Made by a program: the position numbers and the translations under genes
Part shown: positions 32,726-41,886 of the stretch, one piece after another
How the letters are laid out: each line of letters begins with the position of its first letter
Position numbering within the stretch: position 1 is the stretch's first letter
Source of the DNA: Castor canadensis
Lineage: Eukaryota; Chordata; Mammalia; Rodentia; Castoridae
Assembly (NCBI RefSeq): GCF_047511655.1
Contig: NC_133387.1
Coordinates: 25,042,353 to 25,106,352 of the forward strand
DNA length: 64,000 nucleotides
Direction of reading: 5' to 3'
Notes under the pieces: model-generated
The model's database searches: none
Seen by the model: the letters and a program-made list of their open reading frames with translations, nothing else
What the model was told of the DNA's origin: nothing

Positions 32726-32883
32726 AGAATACTTACATATAAGTCTAACAAGCACATCCAGAATCTTTATGATAAAAAATTTTAAATACTGGTGAAAGAA
32801 ATCAAAGGTAACTTAAATCCTCTCATTTTAACACAGTTCCTGTCAGAATCTCAGCAAGTAGCGGACAGCTTCAAGAATGGTTG

Positions 32884-32974
32884 AGGGCTGGAGATGTGGC
32901 TCAAGTGGTAGGGTACCTGCCTCATAAGCACAAGGCCCCGAGTTCAAGCTCCAGTACTGAACAAAAAGGAATAG
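32884..32974 (+). repeat. ID-like SINE monomer
   Basis: gctggagatgtggctcaagt to gagttcaagctccagtactg. Confidence 0.85.
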
Positions 32975-33169
32975 TTGAGTTTGGAGTCATTGTTCTTGGC
33001 CTGTGAGTGACAGTCAGCATGCCTAGCATGAGTCCCACATCTTGGCTTCAGCATTCTCGGCTCCACTGACTGGAGAGTAAATGGGATTTGCACAAACCCT
33101 ACACTGAACTGGAGTACAGACTGCAGTGTCATGTCATTTTCTTCTCACTTTTAGTCATAATTTTTCAGA

Positions 33170-33475
33170 CTAGCCACTTGGAAGGCCACAAGTAGGAGGA
33201 TCACAGTCTGAGGCTAGCCCCAGCAAAAACTCTAGACCTTACATGAGAAATAAGTAAAAGGGAAAAGGGGGCGTGGGTCTGGGGGCATGGATCAAGTAGT
33301 AGAGCATCTGCCTAGCTAGTGTTTGAGGCTCTGAGTTCAAACTCCAGTACAGGGAGCAGGGAATGGAATAGAATGGAAAGACAAGTTGTGTACTGGGAAA
33401 GGATATCATATATGAACAGCCTGGGAAACATAGGGAGATCATGTCTCAAAAAAAAAAAAAGCTGAAAAAAAAGAG
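33170..33475 (+). repeat. composite SINE and a B1-like tail
   Basis: ggaggatcacagtctgaggc, then gggggcatggatcaagtagt and gagttcaaactccagtacag. A further B1-like end lies at 33405-33475. Confidence 0.65.
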
Positions 33476-33559
33476 AATATATATATATATGGCAAAGAAA
33501 CACACAAAAAGATATTCAACATCATTAGCTATTAGAGAAATGCAAATTAAGCTACAATG

Positions 33560-33609
33560 TTGAAGCTGCAGTGCAGTGGTAGCATGTGTGAGGCCCTGGG
33601 TTTGATCCC

Positions 33610-33653
<44 letters not shown>

Positions 33654-33655
33654 TG
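33560..33655 (+). repeat. ID SINE with (CA)n tail
   Basis: gcatgtgtgaggccctgggt, tttgatccccagcacac, then (CA) for about 35 bp in place of the A tail. Confidence 0.85.
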
Positions 33656-34241
33656 TAGTGATTAACACCAAACACTGGCAAGAGTGCAGAGAAACTGGGT
33701 CACTCAGACATTGTTGGAGAACATAAAATGATACTGCCACTCTGGAAAACAGTTTGTCAATTTCTGGAAAGGGAAAAAGAAAAACCTCATCCATCTACCA
33801 TATCACCCAACAATCGCACTCCTGGGCGCTAATCCAAGTGAAATGAAGGGTTTTTTTCACGCAGAAACTTGTACATGAATGTTCACAGCCGTTTTATTTG
33901 TAATAGCTCCAAACTGGAACCTAACCAAATGTCCTTTAAATGGGAGAGTGGCTAAACAAAGTCTGGTGTATCCATACCATGGACTGCTACTCAGAAGTAA
34001 AAAAAAGAACATGCAACAATTTGGATGGATTGCAAAGGAATTATGAAGAGTGCAAAAAGCCAGTCTCAAAGGATACCTACTGCAGATTTCATTTCTGTAA
34101 CATTTGTGAAATAACATAATTATAGAGATGGAGACCTGATTAGTGGTTGCCAGGGGTAGTGATGGTAGGAGGGATGGGTGTGGCCATAAAGGGGTAACAT
34201 CAGTGTGTCTTCTATCTTGTATGAGGGCACAGTGGAGGGTT

Positions 34242-34345
34242 TTGGTGTTTTGTTTGTTTTGGGGGATTTGGCTCTGGGGATCACATCCAGAGCCTCATGA
34301 GTGCTGGGCAAGTGCTCTACCACGGAGCTATGGCTCCAACCCCTA
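34242..34345 (-). repeat. ID SINE, antisense
   Basis: ggggatcacatccagagcct to taccacggagctatggctcc. Confidence 0.8.
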
Positions 34346-34684
34346 AGAATTTTCTTGTAACAGCTTTATGGAAATATAACTCACTTACACAGTTGAGTAC
34401 CTTGAGTGTAGTGGTGTTTATGCAAAGCTGCAAATTACATAGAGCTATGCAAATAAGTACGTGGATAATTGGTGAAATCAGAAAAAGCTGTGTGGATTGT
34501 ACGAGCGAATCCCTTGGTTTTGATATTATACTGTAATTGTGTAAGATGCTAACACTGGGTGGGGGGGATATCATGGGGCTTCACTGTACGTTTCTTTGCA
34601 ACCTCCTGTGAGTCTGTAATTGTTTCAAAATACAAAGTGCTTCTTTTTTAAAATTAAAGCATTTTAAAATGCCTCGTCCAAAAT

Positions 34685-34915
34685 AGCACTCCCCCATCAC
34701 TCTAATCCCATAACCTGCGACATAGCCTGTATCTCCAGCTGACTGTATGGCACATATAATGTGTAAGATCTCATATGTATTTGTTTATATCTGCCTCCTC
34801 CAGATAAGGATAAACTTAGGATGGCAGGAACTTGGTGTGTCCTCTCCCAGAGCTCCAGTGGTGCCTGGCGCTCTGTATTTGTTGAGTCAATGCACCTGTT
34901 TACTTGGCTTCTGAT
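34685..34915 (+). repeat. L2 3' terminus
   Basis: cccatcactctaatcccata, gataaacttaggatggcagg, gtgcctggcgctctgtattt. Confidence 0.6.
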
Positions 34916-35049
34916 CGGCATCTGTTTCACTTAAGCCTTACAGACCTTGCTAGGAGCAAAACCTCTATCAAGATATCCACTTGACACTCTCAGTTCAGAG
35001 ATTTCTATTCCTTTTCAAATAACCTTTCTTCAGTAATTACTTCTTTTAA

Positions 35050-35185
35050 AAAAACAATTGGCTTTTTGAGACAGGGTCTCATCATGTCTTACTATGTAAA
35101 CCCTGGCTGGCTTCAAACTTGTGATCCTCCAGCCTCAGCCTCCTGAGTGCTGGGATTACAGACAGGCATCACCACTCTTGGCCCA
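35050..35185 (-). repeat. B1-type SINE, antisense
   Basis: tttttgagacagggtctcat, cagcctcctgagtgctggga. Confidence 0.85.
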
Positions 35186-35334
35186 GTAGTTACATTTAAA
35201 TAAATTCAATCTGTAAGTAGGGATACAAATTCCATCCTATTTTGTACATTCCTCCCTGGCTTCAATCAGATCTTTCAGGAATATGTACTCATTTCATGTC
35301 TTTCTGGGATAGCTAAAACTTCAGCTATGAGAAG

Positions 35335-35940
35335 GCAGCTAAAACATAATGGTTTACACCTGTAATCCCATCTATTTGGGAAGACCAGATGATCAAGGTT
35401 TGAGCCCAGCATAGGCAAAAAGTTAGTGAGACTCCCATCTAAACAAAAAAGCTAGGTTTAGTGGTCCATATCTGTAATCCCTGCTATGAGGGGGGCATAG
35501 CTAGGAGGACTGAGATCTGAGACTACAACCAGACAAAAATCAATACACTGTATATGAAAAATAACTAAAGCAAAAAAGAGTAGGCTTGGCTCAAGTGGTA
35601 GAGGGCTTGCCTACCAACCCTGTCTGTCATTCCAGCTATTCAGGAGGGAGAGATTGAAAGGATTGAGGTTTGAGGTCAGCCTGGGCAAAAAGTCAGCAAG
35701 AGCCCCATCTCAACCAATAAAAAGCTGGACATAGTGGTGCTTATCTGTCATCCCAGCTATGCAAGAAGCATAAATAGGAGAATAACGGTCGAGGCCAGCC
35801 TGGGCATAAAAAAAGCAAGAACTTATTCAGAAATAACAAAAGCAAAAAGGGGTGGGGACATGGCTTAAGTGGTAAGAACACCTGCCTGGCAGCTCAAGGA
35901 CCTGAGTTCAAACCCCAGTACTGCCAAAAAAAACCCCACA
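35335..35940 (+). repeat. cluster of composite SINE copies
   Basis: At least three left halves (near 35340, 35455 and 35620-35700) and two right halves (35582-35605 and 35850-35930) follow each other in the same direction, suggesting insertion of SINEs into SINE tails. Confidence 0.7.
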
Positions 35941-36109
35941 AAAAAACAGCTAAATAAAGGTTCTTGAATGTGACAGAGTTGGCCTGTGTGTTCCTCAAAA
36001 ACAACTTTAGTAGGTCAGGGCTGCAGATTGAGTTGTTGAAATAAAGAGTACAAAGACCATTAAATGCTCAGCTTTCTTACTACAAATGGTCATGATACAT
36101 TTTATGTGT

Positions 36110-36605
36110 ATCTGTAGTTGACAAAATAATGGGCTCTAAATATTTCTCTGGCCTAATCCCCGGAATACACAAACATATTCTGTCACATGGCAAAAGAGAC
36201 TCTGCAGGTGGAGGTGATTGAGATGGAGACAGTGGCCAATCAAATCACAGCAGCGCTTAAAATCGGAAAACTGTCCTGGCCACAAAGAACCAGACATGGG
36301 AGTGTGACCCCATCTCAACCAATAAAAAGCTGGACATAGTGATCAGGTTCTGCCATTGCTGACTTTGAGAACAGATGAAGGGAGCCATCAACCAAGTAAT
36401 GCAGGTGGCCTCAAGAAACTGAAATGGCAAGGAAACGGATTCTGACCTGGAACCTCCAGAAAGGAATGCAGCTCTGTCACCTTGATTTTTGCCCACTGAT
36501 ACCCACATCAAATTTCTGACCTACTGAACTGCAAGATAATAAATTTGTTATCTTATGCGTGAAATTTGTGGTAAATTGTTACAGGAGCAACAGAAAACTA
36601 AGAAA
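36110..36605 (+). mobile_element. MLT1-type solo LTR with a 34-bp foreign insert
   Basis: acatggcaaaagagactctg, tggcaaggaaacggattctg, ctccagaaaggaatgcagct, taataaatttgttatcttat; order matches MLT1. Bases 36308-36341 do not belong and equal 35703-35736. Confidence 0.8.
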
Positions 36606-36887
36606 GCATTTTATTCTATTTCTACAATTTCTATTATTTTGTTTATAAACCAAATTGAGCTTCCTTAAGAAAAGAAGACAGGCTTTATTGTGTTCCTCCC
36701 TCTGTGGACCTCCGTCTCCCACCCCATCTCCGCTTGGTTTCATTCTCCTTCCTGTAAATACACTTCCTCTGCTATTTAGTCATGAGTGTAAGCAGGCTGA
36801 ATTTTACAACTAAAATCTCATTCTCAATCCCAAAGTCCCAGGGAAGGAAGTCTGGCTGGACTTCCAATTCGTGCTGGGTGACTGTTA

Positions 36888-37300
36888 TGGGTTGAATTGT
36901 GTCCTCGCCCAAAAGGCATGTCAAAGACCTAACACCCCACCTCCAACTCAGAACATGACCTTTTTTGGAGACAGAGTCATTTCGGATGTAATCAGCTATG
37001 AGGAGAACTTACTGGAGTAGGGCAAGACCTTAATCCAAGGACTGGGGTTCTCATGAGAGGGAAATTGAGACATAGACACAGACAAGGGAAGATGGCCATG
37101 TGAAGATGGAGAGAGTATGCAGCGATGCCACTACCAGCCAAGGAATGCCTACGGCCACTAGAAGTGGAAGAGGCAAAGAAGGATCTCCTCCAAAGGCTTC
37201 GGAGGGAGCATGGCCCTGGCAACACGCTTCTGTTATTTTAAGCTATGTAGTTTGTGACACTTTGATACCACTAGACCTAGGAAACAATAGTGTCGTAGCA
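36888..37300 (+). mobile_element. second MLT1-type solo LTR
   Basis: ctgttatgggttgaattgtg start, gggaagatggccatgtgaag, gggagcatggccctggcaac, ctaggaaacaatag end. Confidence 0.85.
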
Positions 37301-37930
37301 TGACTCCATCCTCTACAGCTAGGGGACCAGGTTATAGTACAAGTGTGGCACCTAAACACACCGCTATGACTTGGGGGCAGGGGGTTCTTTGCTTCCAAAG
37401 AAGGAAGAATCATTGTGAGTTTGGCACATGGCACTGAAGAGCTGTCCACTCTAGCTCCCTAGAGCTATGACAAATGTGGTATCTAATTTTCTTCATGGTT
37501 CGTTTTACTTTAAAATATTTAGCTCTTTTACCCTCCTGGAATGATGGGCACACAAATCTGTTACTGATTTTTCATATTGTAATTCATTTATTTCATGGCT
37601 TTTATTAGTGATTTCCCTTCTTATCACGGTGTTGCTTTTTGTTTATTCAACATTGAGCACTGAGGTTCAAAAAATATTTCTGGAATCCCAATGTTCTTGA
37701 CATGTCCCAGGTTCTTGACATGGAGTGGGGAAGATTCTGGAGGCTTAATTTCTACCCTGAGTTTTAGAATGGGGTTACCCCTTTCTTTATGCCCTCTTTT
37801 AAGTGTTTTATCTATAGCAATTTGGAATATCCTCATACTATAAACTTATTTCTGGGGAAGTGAGGGCATTTAGAAAATGTATCTGATCTTTTTAGAGTAC
37901 TAGACCAGGAGGACTCTTCCGGTAGAAGCT
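37301..37930. other. unique intergenic DNA
   Basis: AT-rich with no repeat or gene recognised. Confidence 0.45.
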
Positions 37931-38075
37931 GTGCTGTTCCCATTTTTGTTGTTGTTGTGACAAAGTCCCACTATGTTGCCCAGGTTGGTCTGGAACTCCA
38001 GGACTCAGGAGATCCTCCCGCCTTAGCCTCACAAGTAGCTGGAATTACAGGTACATCATTATGCCTAGCCTGTTC
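37930..38075 (-). repeat. 7SL-derived SINE (B1/Alu-like), antisense
   Basis: tatgttgcccaggttggtct, gatcctcccgccttagcctc, ggaattacaggtacatcatt; looks old. Confidence 0.7.
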
Positions 38076-38682
38076 CTCCTTTGATAGGGTCCCTGTCCCT
38101 ATTAAACAATTGGTCTTCAGGATGATGATGAGTCACAAAATAACAAAGTCAAGGTGTGAGTAGGGCTCACTCCATAGGGGACTCCAGGAGAGAACTGTTT
38201 CCAACTTCCAGAGGCCATTTGCTTTCCTTGGAGTTGTCCTTTCCTCCATGTTCAGAACACCTTGCTCCAACTTCTGTCTTCATGTCTCCTTTTCTTCTTT
38301 CTCACCACCTTCTCATAGGACCCTCGAGATTGTCTTGGGCCTACCTGGATTCCAGGATGCTCTTCCTGTTCTAAGAGCCTTAATTTAACCACATCTCCAA
38401 AGTCCCTTTTGCCATGGAATGTAAGATATACATAGGCTCCAGGGAGTAGGACATAGGCATTTTGGGGGTGAACAATCTATCCACAAAATGACGCCTATCA
38501 CACCCCCCTTCTCAGTCTCATGAATAACAAAGTGAGGGGCAGTGGGAATAAGCAAATGTTGGGTACTGGCCAGAGTGAGATCGGTATTCTCTGGCCATCT
38601 AATAATTACCAGACATTTATTGAGTGTTTACTCTGTAGCAGACATAGATTCACTGTGATGGTTAATATTTGGGCTTTGTGGG

Positions 38683-38805
38683 CTGGCAGAATGGTTCAAG
38701 TGGTAGAGTGCCTGGTTAGTAAGCTTGAGGCCCTAAGTTCAAACCCCAGTACCACCAAAAAATTATATATATACATATACATAGAGAGAGATAGATAGAT
38801 AGATT
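38683..38805 (+). repeat. ID-like SINE followed by (TA)n/(GATA)n
   Basis: ctggcagaatggttcaagtg to aagttcaaaccccagtacca, then atatatacatatac and gatagatagatagat. Confidence 0.85.
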
Positions 38806-39039
38806 CCCAAAACTATCTTATATATTTAAAAGAGAAAGTCTCCTTTGTTGAGAGAAAAGTCATTTTAACTACTTTCTAAAGTTTTCAAAATGAACATTAA
38901 AGAAAAAAAAAAAGGATAAAAATAGGAGGAAGAGGATCACAATTTCCCTCTTTTGTACAGGAAAAACAGTCATCCTCCTTCCATTAGAAAACAGAAGAAA
39001 AAAAAACCTATATATAGGGTGTGACCCCTACTCACACCT

Positions 39040-39170
39040 TGACTTTAACTCATTTAAATCGTTTTGGATTTACGATTTCCAGAATGATAAGAACAAAGTT
39101 ATGCTGTTTACAGCCACTAAATTTGTGGCAATTTGTGACAGCAAAAATAGAAAAATAATTCAGCAGGGTT
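39040..39170 (+). mobile_element. 3' end of an MLT1-type LTR
   Basis: agccactaaatttgtggcaa and agcaaaaatagaaaaataat match the LTR end; the start is lost. Confidence 0.55.
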
Positions 39171-39631
39171 CCAGAGTTTCTGCAAAATTTGCTCTCCTGT
39201 ACTCAAGAGAAAAGTAATGGCGGCATCTTTCTTGCCAAGCCACCCAGCCAGGTTCTCACCATCTTTCTGGCCTTGCCCTCCACCTCTGCCCACTCAGCAT
39301 AGTTTCTGCTGTCTCCATGAACCTCCTTTCAGTCACCTGCCTTTGGGTCCTAGATCTGTTTTAAGATCTAGGATCTTGGCTCCTTCGCTGTTCTAAGCCC
39401 TCCTGCTTGGGACTGGGGTTACTAAAAATAGGTAGAAATCCAGGGAGCTAGTTCAAGTGAAACATGAAATAACCATGAGAAGCTTTTTAAAAACTGGGGT
39501 ATCTTCTCTCCCAGCATCAGAACAAAGAGAAAGTAAGTTAGAGACAGGAAGTCAAAGGTACCACAAACTGGAATCTAGCTAGAAACACTGGACTGCGAGT
39601 TTAAATAACTTTCTGAACATTTGCTAAGTTT

Positions 39632-39735
39632 GTTATTTGTTTTGAGACAAGGTTTCACTTCGAAGCCCAGGCTGGCCTTGAACTCAGGATGCTCCAGAGG
39701 GTGGGATTACAGACTTCCGCCACCATGCCCTGCTT
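39632..39735 (-). repeat. B1-type SINE, antisense
   Basis: ttttgagacaaggtttcact, caggctggccttgaactcag, accatgccctgc. Confidence 0.85.
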
Positions 39736-40084
39736 GCTCAGTGAATTTTAAAGTCTTGGGACATGAGCAGAAATTCCAGACACTTTAGCCAAGTCCAGGT
39801 AAGAGTGTAGTTTGGAGTCTAAGAAATCCGCATTTGACTCCTGGTTCTGAGGACCACCAATGCTAGAGGCACCCACATGGAGCCCGCTGCGTGGAGAGCT
39901 CCCCAAAGCCGCTGTCCCGGGGGGAGCACCACCCCACGCCTTACTCAAGACCTGTCCATGTCACTCACAGCAGGGACCGTATATTTCTGGCACTACTCAA
40001 GAGTGTGCCCCTCCCCCCCATCTCTCCCAGAATAAAAGGCCTTCACTTTTAATTTTAACTCGTGATGGTTTTATTTTTTCTTTC

Positions 40085-40440
40085 CGTTCCTTTACGAGCT
40101 GGGAGAGAAACGCTGGCGCGGCCCCAGGCGGCTGCTGGAAAGGCGCCGTGCCCGGAGCAGAAGGCTCGCGGAGGAAGCGGGCGGAGGCCAACTCACCACG
40201 CTTTGTCTCCGGCTTCACCCCGCCAGGCCAAGCCCCCCGAGTGCAGGGGGCGACGAGGAGGCGGGGAGGACGTTCTCCCGGCAGCCCAGGCCAGGCCATG
40301 CGGGGGCGAGGACCACCCACGAAGCCGCGCGCCCCGCCCCCGATGCCCCGCCCCCGCCCGCTGCTCCGGGCGCGCGAGAAAACCCGCGCACCCCGGACTG
40401 TTTTCTGGCCTGCCTAACGCAGTCTGCGCTGCGCCACCCA
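40085..40440. promoter_or_regulatory. orphan CpG island between TSPAN33 and SMO
   Basis: I count about 41 CpGs in roughly 340 bp. Tandem GC boxes (ccccgcccc type) lie near 40329-40360, a GLI consensus at 40311-40319, and a consensus minus-strand donor at 40191-40196. No recognised coding exon overlaps it. It lies about 400 bp beyond the TSPAN33 poly(A) signal and 15 kb upstream of SMO. Promoter or enhancer; target unknown. Confidence 0.65.
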
Positions 40441-40819
40441 CCTCCTTCACCTAACGATGAAGGAAGGGGCCAGAAGACCCAGACCTGGGGAAGAAACGGC
40501 CGTCTTTCTCCTGATCTCCTTCCCTACTCCAGCGGGGCAGCCTTGCATCCTTTCCTCCCTACTCCCATCCAAAACTTTGGGTGGCAAATTAATCTACTGT
40601 AATTAAAAAAAAAAAGTCAGCTTTTGCGATAAAATTACACCATCCTCAGACCAAAACTGGAAAACTTTTGATTTAATTTTGACGCGGGGGCCCAGGGGGG
40701 AGATTAAGGTAGATGGGGCACGTGGAACCAGGGGTCTCCAGTCTCCTCCTGGGGGCAAGGCTCACCGGCTGGATGGACCCTTGTAGTTGCCAGAATGGAA
40801 AATTCATGGAGGACAGCTT

Positions 40820-41784
40820 AGCCCAGGTCAACAAACTTTTATTGCTACTTCTGGCTCCCCCAGCCCCAGCAAAATTCCTGCTTCTTACACTGTAGAAACA
40901 CTGAGTTCTGGTGCAGGGGAACGGGAGTGGGAATGTTACACTCCTCCACACCTTGCCAAGTTAAAGAAAACCCCACTTGCTGGAGAGGGAGGGCCAGCCA
41001 GAGAGGATTTCAAGGGCAAGTATGGCTCAGTCCCACTTCTAACTGCAGAATGTAGGGACCATGGTTCCAAACTTTTTTCAAGGTGGGGTGGGGTGGGGAT
41101 GAATTTGGCTGCTGTTGTACTCCTTGCCCTTGCTGCCATGTTTCCATGGAAATGAGGGAGGGGCAGGATGTAGCTCACTCTGACTACCTGGGAGGATTGC
41201 AGGACAGGCATTTGGTAAACATCTCTCCTTCCATTCCCACCCAACACACAGCTGTCCCCGGCCGACCCCCAGGCGCACACTCCTCTCCCTTCTCCACTCT
41301 CTTCCCTTCTGGAGCTGGTATCATGCCAACTGGACTTTAGGCAAGGTTGCTGGTGTCCACTTTCCACACCCAGGTCTCCCTGGCAGCAGAATCTCTGTGT
41401 GTCCACTATGTCCACCAACCTCACAGCAGCTGTCTGTTGCAATGCCTCAGTGGAAAAGTGGCAGCTAGGACTCCCACAACTTTCTGTGCAGCTGCTGTTT
41501 CCCAAACACCTCTGCCCAGACAAAACTTAGATGCATATACCCAAATACAAAATTACTCTCTGGCGATGCTGAGGGCTAGGATGGGGGAGAGGACACACAG
41601 CCTTGTGAGATTTGAGCCACCTGTGCACCCTGCCTTCTGCCCATCTGGAGTTTGCTTCTTCCCATTGGGCCAGCATTGCTGGGGGGCTGGAATCCAAATC
41701 TCCACTGGGTGCTGTTCTCACACCCGCTGCCGTTGGTAGATAAGGCATGCCTGTCGCCATGGTGAGGAGGTGCAAGATGTAGTC
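40820..41784 (-). other. TSPAN33: TSPAN33 3' untranslated region
   Basis: About 960 nt from the stop to just past AATAAA at 40838-40843; repeat-free. End point inferred from the poly(A) signal. Confidence 0.8.
40838..40843 (-). terminator. TSPAN33: TSPAN33 poly(A) signal AATAAA
   Basis: Perfect hexamer on the minus strand (GCAATAAAAG), followed by GTTTGTTGACC as a GU-rich downstream element. Confidence 0.8.
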
Positions 41785-41886
41785 TCAATACCATGGGTCA
41801 GCCCGGTGCTGCTGGTTGTAGAGCTGTAGCTTGATCTGATCTTTGATTTGATTCACAAGGATCTGGGACAGCAGGATTCCTACCAG
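41785..41886 (-). CDS. TSPAN33: TSPAN33 coding exon 8 with stop
   Basis: 33 codons, [17 protein letters not shown] to QQHRADPWY, then TGA at 41785-41787: end of TM4 and the cytoplasmic tail. Confidence 0.96.
   Translation of the reverse strand: MVGILLSQILVNQIKDQIKLQLYNQQHRADPWY

Larger units (their letters stand above)
33480..34660 (+). repeat. L1 3' end, sense
   Basis: ttagctattagagaaatgca, actctggaaaacagtttgtc, gtggttgccaggggtagtga. Interrupted by an ID with (CA)n (33560-33655) and an antisense ID (34242-34345). Confidence 0.8.

Noticed and set aside
33612..33648. CRISPR-like or regulatory short repeat arrays
   Set aside because: All short tandem arrays seen are plain CA, TC, TA or GATA microsatellites without unique spacers.
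39860..40417. 185-codon plus-strand frame over the orphan CpG island
   Set aside because: Stop-poor because it is GC-rich; low-complexity product and no splice or family support.
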